A stretch of 26,731 nt of DNA, taken from positions 1 through 26,731 of the forward strand of contig DASZFP010000211.1 of the NCBI GenBank assembly GCA_035939615.1, in the 5' to 3' direction. Source of the stretch: VBCK01 sp035939615 (GTDB taxonomy: Bacteria > Pseudomonadota > Gammaproteobacteria > Burkholderiales > Burkholderiaceae_F). Below the pieces are notes generated by a model. It searched no databases, was not told where the DNA came from, and saw only the letters and a program-made list of their open reading frames with translations. Position 1 is the stretch's first letter; every line of letters begins with the position of its first letter. Below are positions 7,435 through 15,984 of this stretch, piece after piece. The translations under genes and the position numbers were made by a program.

Positions 7435-8627
7435 TGCGCAGGGAACTGCTGGAGCCGCGCAACGGCTGGCAGCAACAGATGGAATCGCTGGGATTCCGCT
7501 ATCACTCGATCGACGGGGTGTACTGGGACGAAAGTCGTTGCTACCACTTCACGTCGGAGCAGATCGACCGGCTGGAGTCGGCCAGCGCCGAGCTGCATCA
7601 GCGCGCACTGGACGCGGCGCGCCACGTGATCGAAAAGGATCGCTATCAGGAATTCCGGATCGGACCCGAACTGGTACCGTTGATCGAGCGCACCTTCGCG
7701 GCATTCGAGCAGGGAGACAGCGCAGGGTTTTCGCTGTTCGGACGCATGGACCTGAGTTACAACGGCGCCGATGCGCCCAGGCTGCTGGAGTACAACGCCG
7801 ACACGCCCACCGCGTGCCTGGAAGCGAGCGTGGCACAGTGGCACTGGCTTCAGGCGGTGCGGCCGGGGGCAGACCAGTTCAACTCGATCCATGAAAAACT
7901 GATTGACGCCTGGGCGCGACTGAGATCGGCCGCCGCAAGCCAGACGCTGCACTTCGCCGCGGTCGGCGAAGAGGACAGTCCGGAGGATTGGGGCAACCTG
8001 GAGTACCTGCGCGATACGGCCATACAGGCCGGGTGGAGCACTGTCGCACTGCCGATCGACCAGATCGGACACGGCGGCATCGACTTCGTCGATCAGGACG
8101 CCCAGCCGATCGAGTATCTGGTCAAGCTGTACCCATGGGAGTGGATGGCGCGCGAGCAGTTCGGGGTCCACCTGCCGACCTCGCACGTCCGCTTCATCGA
8201 GCCAGCCTGGAAGATGCTGTTGTCGAACAAGGCCTTGCTGGTGATCCTGTGGGAGCTGTTTCCGGACCACCCGAATCTGCTGCCTGCCTACTATGAGCCC
8301 GGCCCGCTCGGAGCGCGCTACGCCTGCAAGCCGAAGCTGGCGCGCGAAGGGGCCAATGTGAGACTGGTCGATGGCGCGACCATCGAGCAGTCGGACGGGC
8401 CCTACGACGCGGCCGACTGCGTGTTCCAGGCGCTCGCTCCGCTGCCGCGCTTCGGCAACGATCACGTGGCGGTCGGAAGCTGGATCGTCAACGGCGAGCC
8501 GGCCGGCATCGGGCTGCGCGTTCGGCCTGCTGAACGCGGCCTGTATGACTTATTGAGAGCGCCGCTAGGCCTGCTTACCCCGGTAACCCAGCACGCGCGC
8601 GGGAAGAAACAGGATGGCGCGCAATAG
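7434..8627 (+). CDS. ygiC: YgiC-type ATP-grasp enzyme, glutathionylspermidine synthase family, with aberrant C terminus
   Basis: 397-residue member of the glutathionylspermidine-synthase-like ATP-grasp family. This would ligate a carboxylate to an amine using ATP, but YgiC/YjfC proteins lack a proven substrate. Clear family blocks are LLEYNADTPTACLEA (about 118-132), LVKLYPWEWMAREQFG, FIEPAWKMLLSNKALLVILWELFPDHPNLLPAY, the ATP-binding CKPKLAREGANVRL and VAVGSWIVNGEPAGIGLR. After Arg362 family resemblance stops. The usual short Ser-Arg-Phe...Pro-His ending is replaced by about 35 unrelated residues that run 63 bases into the oppositely oriented membrane-protein gene. Skipping one base near 8520 gives only about ten residues to a stop at 8556 and does not restore the ending. 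The truncation or drift is real in this sequence unless it is a sequencing error. Confidence 0.88.
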   Translation: MRRELLEPRNGWQQQMESLGFRYHSIDGVYWDESRCYHFTSEQIDRLESASAELHQRALDAARHVIEKDRYQEFRIGPELVPLIERTFAAFEQGDSAGFSLFGRMDLSYNGADAPRLLEYNADTPTACLEASVAQWHWLQAVRPGADQFNSIHEKLIDAWARLRSAAASQTLHFAAVGEEDSPEDWGNLEYLRDTAIQAGWSTVALPIDQIGHGGIDFVDQDAQPIEYLVKLYPWEWMAREQFGVHLPTSHVRFIEPAWKMLLSNKALLVILWELFPDHPNLLPAYYEPGPLGARYACKPKLAREGANVRLVDGATIEQSDGPYDAADCVFQALAPLPRFGNDHVAVGSWIVNGEPAGIGLRVRPAERGLYDLLRAPLGLLTPVTQHARGKKQDGAQ

Positions 8628-8777
8628 AGCGAACACGGCGTCGAGCGTGATGCCGACCAGGCGCAGCGGCAGCGACACCAGCCAGACCAGCGGCCACAAC
8701 AGCAGCGCGAGCAGCGCAACCGGCCAGCACAGCACGAGCAGAAAACACCACGCGATCAGCGTCAACAGCGTCTTCAT
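8565..8777 (-). CDS. Small hydrophobic membrane protein
   Basis: 70-residue protein, unrecognised. It begins MKTLLTLIAWCFLL and consists of one or two hydrophobic helices rich in Leu, Trp and Val (residues 5-38), then an amphipathic stretch (LRLVGITLDAVFALLRAIL) and a basic C terminus (RVLGYRGKQA). It is likely anchored in the inner membrane. The ATG at 8777 has a GGGAAGGGAG site at reasonable spacing. A longer frame to 8825 has a basic, non-hydrophobic leader and no better start. Its 3' end overlaps the convergent YgiC-type gene by 63 bases, which makes one of the two ends suspect. Confidence 0.65.
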   Translation of the reverse strand: MKTLLTLIAWCFLLVLCWPVALLALLLWPLVWLVSLPLRLVGITLDAVFALLRAILFLPARVLGYRGKQA

Positions 8778-8837
8778 CCCGCCGCTCCCTTCCCGTCGAA
8801 GCGTAATTGTTGCACCCGGCGGCACGACCGGCGCAAC

Positions 8838-8856
8838 GGCCTGACTGGGTCAGGCC
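8838..8856. repeat. Small inverted repeat between two minus-strand genes
   Basis: GGCCTGAC and GTCAGGCC form a perfect 8-bp stem around a TGG loop. It lies 50 bases past the stop of the RDD gene on the minus strand, where a terminator would be expected, but no run of T follows on either strand. A weak or Rho-assisted terminator is possible. Confidence 0.4.
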
Positions 8857-8906
8857 CAGGCCACGGCTCACCGCAGCGCGATTCGAAAGCGCAGTCCACC
8901 GGCGCG

Positions 8907-9365
8907 CTACCGGCAGCGCACCACGCGCGTGCCCGGAATGCGGTCGTGCCACCCGGGTTGGTTGGATAAGAACGAGAATGCCTCGAAAGGAATGAACCGG
9001 CACGCGGTCCTGCCCAGTACCTGCTTCAGCGACGGCCTGGCGCCGCTTTCGTCGACCACGACCGTGCCGAAGACCCATTTGCCCGGAGTTCTCGACCAGG
9101 CACCTTCGAACGCAACGTAGTAGCAGGAAATCAGCACGGATCCAAGAAGGAAGTCCGGAATCCGTTTCATGACCGCAATCCCGCTCGCACCAAAGACGAC
9201 GCCAACCACCAGCGCGAAAATCACCCCCAGAACGACGAAGCAGCCATAGTCGACCAAAAGGGTTCCGAAGCGGCGCCAGCGGCCGGCCGGACCGACCACG
9301 CGAACTTCGCTCGCGAGCAGCACTTCGCTGTTGGGCGGTCGGTACGGGTTTTCGTCCTGGTCCAT
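8907..9365 (-). CDS. RDD-family membrane protein
   Basis: 152-residue protein with an RDD domain. The N-terminal cytoplasmic tail has MDQDENPYRPPNSEV. The domain then starts with the family Arg and Asp in WRRFGTLLVDYGCF, with helix one at about 41-64, helix two at about 71-92 and the conserved SRTPGKWVFGTVVVDESG loop. It ends RTACRFIPFEAFSFL. The ATG at 9365 is chosen because everything upstream in frame is antisense to the response regulator. RDD proteins have been linked to ion transport, but the role here is unknown. The gene is divergent from the two-component pair, with 106 bases between, so both could share a regulatory region. No clear promoter elements were found there. Confidence 0.85.
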   Translation of the reverse strand: MDQDENPYRPPNSEVLLASEVRVVGPAGRWRRFGTLLVDYGCFVVLGVIFALVVGVVFGASGIAVMKRIPDFLLGSVLISCYYVAFEGAWSRTPGKWVFGTVVVDESGARPSLKQVLGRTACRFIPFEAFSFLSNQPGWHDRIPGTRVVRCR

Positions 9366-9471
9366 ATTCGCGCGCACCGTAATATCCTGGACAGCATACG
9401 AACCGGCCCGAGCTGCGTCCATAGGATCCGGCTTGCGTTCGTGCTCTCGGGCCATCCGGGCAACCGATCCG

Positions 9472-10143
9472 ATGCGGATACTGCTGATCGAAGACGACCG
9501 GATGATCGGCGAGAGCATCCGTGCCGCGCTGCGGCAGGACGGCAGCGCGGTCGACTGGGTGCGGGACGGCCGCAGTGCCGAATCTACGCTAGGCACCGAA
9601 CAGTTTGACCTGGTGCTGCTGGACCTGGGACTGCCGCAGCGCGACGGCGTCGAGATCCTGCGGGCGCTGCGGTCGCGCCGCGATCAGACGCCCGTGATCG
9701 TGCTGACGGCCCGGGACGCGCTGCAGGACCGGGTCAATGTCCTGGACGCCGGCGCCGACGATTACCTGGTCAAGCCCTTCGAACTCGAGGAGCTGGCAGC
9801 GCGGATCCGGGCGGTCACGCGGCGCAAGGCGGGGCGGGCCGAGCCGGCCATCGAGATCGGCGAAGTGCGGCTCGATCCGTCGATGCGGCAGGTCACGCGG
9901 GCCGGTGAGACGGTCGCGCTGTCAGGGCGCGAATATGCGGTGCTGGAGGCGTTGATGATGCGCCCCGGCGCGATCCTGTCGCGCGCGCAGCTCGAGGACC
10001 GTCTGTACGGTTGGGGCGACGCGATCGAGAGCAATGCCGTCTCCGTCTACGTGCACCAGCTGCGCCGCAAGCTGGGCAATGATTTCATCCGCAACGTGCG
10101 CGGGGTCGGTTACTACGTCAGCCGGCCCGAGGCGTCGCGATGA
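9472..10143 (+). CDS. OmpR/PhoB-family response regulator (QseB/TctD-like)
   Basis: 223-residue DNA-binding response regulator. The receiver domain (1-115) has the acidic pair Asp8-Asp9 (LLIEDDRMIG), the phospho-acceptor Asp51 (LVLLDLGLPQRDG), Thr79 (VIVLTARD) and Lys101 (DYLVKPFE). The winged-helix effector domain (about 125-220) has VALSGREYAVLEALMMRPGAILSRAQLEDRLYG and VSVYVHQLRRKLGN. The ATG at 9472 starts directly at the receiver; a longer in-frame extension is not needed. The stop overlaps the kinase start by four bases (ATGA), so the pair is co-translated. The class matches QseB/PmrA/TctD regulators common in Burkholderiales; the regulon cannot be read here. Confidence 0.95.
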   Translation: MRILLIEDDRMIGESIRAALRQDGSAVDWVRDGRSAESTLGTEQFDLVLLDLGLPQRDGVEILRALRSRRDQTPVIVLTARDALQDRVNVLDAGADDYLVKPFELEELAARIRAVTRRKAGRAEPAIEIGEVRLDPSMRQVTRAGETVALSGREYAVLEALMMRPGAILSRAQLEDRLYGWGDAIESNAVSVYVHQLRRKLGNDFIRNVRGVGYYVSRPEASR

Positions 10144-11459
10144 AGTCGATCCGCACCCGGCTGCTGGTGTCGCTGCTGTCGGTCGTGCTGGCAAGCGCCG
10201 CAGTCGGCGGCGCGGTGACCTACACCAACGTGCTGCACGAGGCCGAGTCGCTGTTCGACTATCAGCTGCGCCAGATGGCCCTTTCGCTGCGCGACCAGGG
10301 GTTCATCGCGCCCGACGAGGCCGCGGCGCTGGCCAACGACGACTTCGATTTCGTGGTGCAGATCTGGACCGTCGACGGAACCCGCATCTATGCCTCGCAC
10401 CCGGGCCTGGCGCTGCCACCTCGCGCCGTGCTGGGCTTCTCCGAGACGCGCCTGGGCGACGGAACCTGGCGCCTGTTCAGCACGGCAACACGCGACCGCG
10501 TGATCCAGGTCGCCCAGCCGCTGGCGATTCGCCGCCAGCTGGCAGCGCGGGCCGCGCTGCGCGCCGTGGCGCCGATGCTGGCGCTGGCGCCGATCCTGGC
10601 GGTGGCGATCGGCTGGTCGGTGGGCGCTTCGCTGCGACCGGTCCGGCGGCTGGCCGCCGAGGTCAAGCGGCGCGACGCCGACGCGCTCGAGCCGGTGGGC
10701 CAGGCCGACCTGCCGGCCGAAGTGTCGCCGCTGGTCGAATCGATCAATGCGCTGCTGGCGCGCCTGCGCAAGGCTTTCGACGCCCAGCGCGCCTTCGTCT
10801 CCGACGCGGCGCACGAGCTTCGATCGCCGTTGACGGCGCTGAAGCTTCAATTGCAGCTGCTGCAGCGTTCGACCGATCCGGCTTCGCGCGAACAGGCGAT
10901 CCGGGCCTTGTCGGCCGGGATCGACCGCGCCACGCGCCTGGTGACACAGCTGCTGACGCTGGCGCGCACCGAGCCCGGCGGCCCGCAGGCGCCGCTCGCG
11001 CCCACCGACCTGGCCGAGACCGCGCGCCAGGCCGTCGCCGACGTGGTGCCGCTGGCCGATGCCAAGTCGATTCGCCTGTCGCTTCAAGCGCCGGACCACT
11101 GCGCAGTCGAGGGCGACGCTGCGGCGCTGCGCGTGCTGGTGCGCAACCTGGTCGATAACGCGGTGCGCTACACGCCGGCCGGCGGGCAGGTCGAATCGAT
11201 GGTGCGCCAGGACCAGGGCCAGGTGGTGCTGACGGTGGACGATTCCGGTCCCGGCATCCCGGTCGCGCACCGCACGCGCGTGTTCGACCGCTTCTACCGG
11301 TGCGCCGACCGCGAAGCGGCCAGACAGGAGGAAACCGGAAGCGGCCTGGGCCTGGCGATCGTGCGCAGCGTCGCGAACCGCCACGGCGCAACCATTGAAC
11401 TGGCCGATTCCGACCTGGGGGGGCTGCGCGTGGCCGTGCGGTTTGCGAACAAGGCTTAA
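10140..11459 (+). CDS. Sensor histidine kinase (QseC/TctE-like)
   Basis: 439-residue inner-membrane histidine kinase partner of the preceding regulator. Helix one is at about 8-28 and a periplasmic sensor of roughly 110 residues follows. Helix two is at about 140-162, a HAMP-like linker comes after ASLRPVRRLAAEV, and a HisKA domain carries phospho-acceptor His225 (SDAAHELRSPLTALK). The HATPase domain has the N box (LVRNLVDNAVRYTP, Asn340), the G1 box (DDSGPGIP), the F box (VFDRFYR) and the G2 box (GSGLGLAIV). All catalytic boxes are intact. The sensor domain has no recognised ligand motif. Two His-kinase features place it in the QseC group: the AHELRSPL motif and the short two-helix sensor. 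Confidence 0.95.
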   Translation: MKSIRTRLLVSLLSVVLASAAVGGAVTYTNVLHEAESLFDYQLRQMALSLRDQGFIAPDEAAALANDDFDFVVQIWTVDGTRIYASHPGLALPPRAVLGFSETRLGDGTWRLFSTATRDRVIQVAQPLAIRRQLAARAALRAVAPMLALAPILAVAIGWSVGASLRPVRRLAAEVKRRDADALEPVGQADLPAEVSPLVESINALLARLRKAFDAQRAFVSDAAHELRSPLTALKLQLQLLQRSTDPASREQAIRALSAGIDRATRLVTQLLTLARTEPGGPQAPLAPTDLAETARQAVADVVPLADAKSIRLSLQAPDHCAVEGDAAALRVLVRNLVDNAVRYTPAGGQVESMVRQDQGQVVLTVDDSGPGIPVAHRTRVFDRFYRCADREAARQEETGSGLGLAIVRSVANRHGATIELADSDLGGLRVAVRFANKA

Positions 11460-11521
11460 ACTTGACTTGGGCAGGAGAACTCGCGGCCTCCATTTCACAT
11501 CGCAATATCGCGCCGTCATCG

Positions 11522-11552
11522 ATCGGTCACTCGTTCCGTGATCTGGACCGAT
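11522..11552. promoter_or_regulatory. Inverted repeat upstream of adc, possible operator
   Basis: ATCGGTC (11522-11528) and GACCGAT (11546-11552) form a perfect 7-bp inverted repeat with 17 bases between, 35 bases before the adc start codon. The spacing and location fit either a dimeric regulator site or part of an mRNA leader structure. The 128-base gap otherwise shows an isolated TTGACT at 11462-11467 without a matching -10. Confidence 0.3.
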
Positions 11553-11587
11553 ACGATCGCCCGGATATCCGACTCAAGGGTCAACCG

Positions 11588-12328
11588 ATGGACATCAAAA
11601 CCGTCCGAGACAAAGCCTTCGCGATGCCGCTCACCAGCCCCGCCTACCCGATGGGGCCATACCGCTTCGTCAATCGCGAATTCTTCATCATCTCGTACCG
11701 GACCGATCCGGACCGGCTGCGCGCGGTCGTGCCCGAGCCGCTCCAGATCGTGTCGCCCACGGTCAGCTACGAGTTCATCCGGATGCCCGATTCGACCGGT
11801 TTCGGCGACTACACCGAATCCGGGCAGGTGATCCCGGTGCAGTACAAGGGACAGGCCGGCAACTACACGCATGCGATGTACCTGGATGACCACCCGCCGC
11901 TGGCGGGCGGCCGGGAGCTGTGGGGCTTTCCCAAGAAGCTGGCCCAGCCCAAGCTGCACACCGAAATCGACACGCTGGTCGGCACCCTGGACTACGGTCC
12001 GGTGCGGGTCGCAACCGGAACGATGGGGTACAAGCACCGTACGCTCGATGGGCAGGCGCTGGCGCGATCGCTGGGCTCCACTCCCAATTACCTGTTGAAG
12101 ATCATTCCGCACGTGGACGGCAGCGCGCGCATCTGCGAGCTGGTGTGCTATTACCTGGAGGACGTGACGATGAAGGGCGCCTGGGAAGGACCGTCCTCGC
12201 TATCGCTTGCGCCGCACGCGCTGGCCCCGGTGGCCGATCTGCCGGTGCTCGAAGTGCTGGGCGCCAAGCATTTCGTGGCCGACCTCACCCTGGGTCTGGG
12301 CAAAGTCGTGTTTGACTATCTCGCATAG
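11588..12328 (+). CDS. adc: Acetoacetate decarboxylase
   Basis: Converts acetoacetate to acetone and CO2 in the cytoplasm. The 246 residues match the length of Clostridium Adc (about 244). The active site is visible in GGRELWGFPKKLAQPKL, where adjacent Lys116 and Lys117 correspond to the Schiff-base lysine and its pKa-lowering neighbour. The N-terminal strand PAYPMGPYRFVNREFFIISYRT and the acidic pocket residues around EPLQIVSPTVSYEFIRMPDS are typical. The ATG at 11588 has AAGGG seven bases upstream; the longer open frame to 11462 has no support. It is followed after 17 bases by bdhA, so the two are almost certainly co-transcribed. Acetone formation would be a drain on ketone bodies released from polyhydroxybutyrate. 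Confidence 0.95.
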   Translation: MDIKTVRDKAFAMPLTSPAYPMGPYRFVNREFFIISYRTDPDRLRAVVPEPLQIVSPTVSYEFIRMPDSTGFGDYTESGQVIPVQYKGQAGNYTHAMYLDDHPPLAGGRELWGFPKKLAQPKLHTEIDTLVGTLDYGPVRVATGTMGYKHRTLDGQALARSLGSTPNYLLKIIPHVDGSARICELVCYYLEDVTMKGAWEGPSSLSLAPHALAPVADLPVLEVLGAKHFVADLTLGLGKVVFDYLA

Positions 12329-12345
12329 CGCAAAAGGACCAGACG

Positions 12346-13128
12346 ATGAACCTGAAGGGAAAATCCGCGATCGTGACCGGTGCCGCCAGCGGAATCGGCA
12401 AAACCATCGCCGAGCTGCTCGCCAGCGAGGGCGCTTCCGTAGCCATCGCCGATGTGAACCTGGATGCGGCACAGAACGTGGCCACTGCCATCGGCAACGC
12501 CGGCGGCAAGGCCATCGGCGTTGCGATGGACGTCACCAGCGAAGAGGCGGTGAACAGCGCGACCGATCGGGTGGCGCGCGCGTTCGGCGGCGTCGACATC
12601 CTGGTGTCCAACGCCGGCATCCAGATCGTCAATCCGATCGAGAACTACTCGTTTTCGGACTGGAAGAAGATGCTGGCGATCCACGTCGATGGGGCGTTCC
12701 TGACGACCAAAGCGGCCTTGAAGTACATGTATCAGAACAATCGCGGCGGCACCGTGATCTACATGGGCTCGGTGCATTCGCACGAGGCCTCGCCGCTGAA
12801 ATCGGCCTATGTGACCGCCAAGCACGGACTGCTGGGGCTGGCGCGCGTGCTGGCCAAGGAAGGCGCCGCGCACAATGTGCGCTCGTACGTGATCTGCCCG
12901 GGCTTCGTGCGCACGCCGCTGGTGGACAAGCAGATTCCCGAGCAGGCCAAGGAACTGGGCATCAGCGAACAGGAGGTCGTGCGGCGCGTGATGCTGGGCG
13001 GAACGGTCGACGGCGTCTTCACGACGGTCGACGACGTGGCGCAGACGGCGCTTTTCCTGTGTGCGTTCCCGTCGGCTGCGCTGACCGGTCAGTCGTTCAT
13101 CGTCAGCCACGGCTGGTTCATGCAGTAA
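12346..13128 (+). CDS. bdhA: D-3-hydroxybutyrate dehydrogenase
   Basis: NAD-dependent short-chain dehydrogenase interconverting D-3-hydroxybutyrate and acetoacetate; 260 residues as in characterised BdhA enzymes. The Rossmann motif is TGAASGIG (11-18). NAG is at 89-91, and the catalytic residues are Ser142, Tyr155 and Lys159 (MGSVHSHEASPLKSAYVTAKHG). The subfamily-specific lid QIPEQAKELGISEQEVV, which distinguishes 3-hydroxybutyrate dehydrogenases from general SDRs, is present, as is the final SHGWFMQ. A GGACC site precedes the ATG. Placed after adc, it supplies or consumes acetoacetate, and the patatin gene follows after 15 bases. Confidence 0.95.
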   Translation: MNLKGKSAIVTGAASGIGKTIAELLASEGASVAIADVNLDAAQNVATAIGNAGGKAIGVAMDVTSEEAVNSATDRVARAFGGVDILVSNAGIQIVNPIENYSFSDWKKMLAIHVDGAFLTTKAALKYMYQNNRGGTVIYMGSVHSHEASPLKSAYVTAKHGLLGLARVLAKEGAAHNVRSYVICPGFVRTPLVDKQIPEQAKELGISEQEVVRRVMLGGTVDGVFTTVDDVAQTALFLCAFPSAALTGQSFIVSHGWFMQ

Positions 13129-13143
13129 CGGCTGGCGCATCCG

Positions 13144-14319
13144 ATGCAACGGGCACCCGGCCCCGCCGTGGGGGCGCCGCACCTGGACTATCCGGTCACG
13201 GCACTGGTGCTGCAGGGCGGCGGGGCGCTGGGCGCCTATCAGGCCGGCGTCTACGAGGGTCTGGCCGAGGTTGGAATCCATCCGAACTGGGTCGCCGGCA
13301 TTTCGATCGGCGCGCTGAACGCCGCGGTGATCGCGGGCAATCCGCCGGAGCGGCGCATCGAACGGCTGCGCGCGTTCTGGGAATTCATCTGCCGGCAGCC
13401 CTGGGGGCCGCTTACGATGCCGGTGCTGCCGGACGCGCCGGTCGAGCTGCCCGATGCGGTGCGTCTGATGGTCGACTCGGTGGAAGCTGCGCGCGCCCTG
13501 TTCGAAGGTCAGAATGGGTTCTTCGTTCCGCGCCCGTGGTATTCGCATGCGCTGGCGCAGCGGGGCCCGCACAGCGCAAGCTTCTACGACACCCGACCGC
13601 TGCGGACCACGCTGGAGCGCTTCGTCGATTTCGACCGCATCAACGACAGCGGCGAGGTGCGGGTGGCGGTGGGCGCGGTCAACGTGCGCAACGGCAACCT
13701 CGTCTATTTCGACAGCGCCGAGCGCAAGCTCGGGCCGCAGCATTTCATGGCCTCGAGCGCGCTGCCGCCCGGATTTCCTGCAGTCGAAGTCGACGACGAG
13801 TTCTACTGGGACGGCGGTCTGGTGTCCAACACGCCGCTGCAATACGTGCTGACCAAGCCGCCGCGGCGCGATGCGCTGATCTTCCAGGTCGATCTGTGGA
13901 GCGCCAACGGCAAGCCGCCCGATGACCTGCTTAGGGTGGCGGTGCGACAGAAGGACATCCAGTACTCGAGCCGCACCCGGATGATCACCACCTACATGCA
14001 CGAGGAGCAGAACTACCGCCGGCTGCTGCATCAGCTGATGGCACTGGTGCCCGAATCCGCGCGCAGCAGCGCCTCCTACCTGCATGCCGCCCAGCTCGCC
14101 TGCCCGGCGCGGCGCTGCGTGATCCATCTGATCTACCGCGACAAGCCGTACGAGAGCTATCACAAGGATTACCAATTCGGCCTGCTGACCATGAACGAGC
14201 ACTGGTCCACGGGCCTGACGGACATTCGCGCCACCCTGCAGCACCCTTCCTGGCTGGATAAGCCGAGCGAGGATCAGCCCTTCATCACCCACGACGTGCA
14301 TCGCGAACGGGTGGACTGA
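13144..14319 (+). CDS. Patatin-like phospholipase with DUF3734 C-terminal domain
   Basis: 391-residue serine acyl hydrolase of the bacterial patatin family. The oxyanion loop is LVLQGGGALGAYQAGVYEGL (22-41), the nucleophile elbow GISIGA places Ser54, and the dyad Asp223 lies in YWDGGLVSNTPLQYV. The last ~150 residues (from SRTRMITTYMHEEQNYRRLLHQLM to HWSTGLTDIRATL) fit DUF3734. This class is often found beside 3-hydroxybutyrate dehydrogenase genes in Burkholderiales, so a role in granule-associated lipid or polyester turnover is plausible but unproven. No signal peptide. The ATG at 13144 has a poor ribosome-binding site, and translation may depend on bdhA. Confidence 0.9.
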   Translation: MQRAPGPAVGAPHLDYPVTALVLQGGGALGAYQAGVYEGLAEVGIHPNWVAGISIGALNAAVIAGNPPERRIERLRAFWEFICRQPWGPLTMPVLPDAPVELPDAVRLMVDSVEAARALFEGQNGFFVPRPWYSHALAQRGPHSASFYDTRPLRTTLERFVDFDRINDSGEVRVAVGAVNVRNGNLVYFDSAERKLGPQHFMASSALPPGFPAVEVDDEFYWDGGLVSNTPLQYVLTKPPRRDALIFQVDLWSANGKPPDDLLRVAVRQKDIQYSSRTRMITTYMHEEQNYRRLLHQLMALVPESARSSASYLHAAQLACPARRCVIHLIYRDKPYESYHKDYQFGLLTMNEHWSTGLTDIRATLQHPSWLDKPSEDQPFITHDVHRERVD

Positions 14320-14381
14320 AGCGATTGTGCGACGCAATAGGCGGCCGCGCGGGCGCGCCGGCAACGCACGCCGTACGGCCC

Positions 14382-14410
14382 TTGGCGGCTACGGTGCCCC
14401 GTGATTCAAT
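14382..14410 (+). promoter_or_regulatory. Candidate sigma-70 promoter for the regulator gene
   Basis: TTGGCG (14382-14387) and TTCAAT (14405-14410) each match four of six consensus bases and are separated by exactly 17 bases. Transcription would start near 14417, which supports the ATG at 14455 rather than the GTG at 14401 as the regulator start. Confidence 0.4.
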
Positions 14411-14454
14411 TGGGCCATAACGAATCTCGATTTGCCCCGCCCCGCGCGCCCCCA

Positions 14455-15909
<1,455 letters not shown>

Positions 15910-15984
15910 GGACAGGCGCTCGGATCTCGCCTCCCCGGCGAAGCCCGATCGGACAAGAATTCAACACGGCATGGAGGAGACGCG

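Noticed and set aside
10113..11519. Open frame of 468 codons on the minus strand opposite the histidine kinase.
   Set aside because: Kinase boxes on the plus strand are complete; the opposite frame is a Gln/Arg/His-rich shadow.
13133..13147. TGGCGC-N5-ATGC, eight of ten matches to the sigma-54 -24/-12 consensus before the patatin gene.
   Set aside because: The -12 part is the patatin start codon itself, so the transcript would begin inside the gene; likely chance.
12316..14364. Long open frame (682 codons) on the minus strand across bdhA and the patatin gene.
   Set aside because: It is the antisense shadow of two well-supported genes; the composition (Arg/His/Gln/Val-rich, no domain) is typical of the complementary frame in GC-rich DNA.
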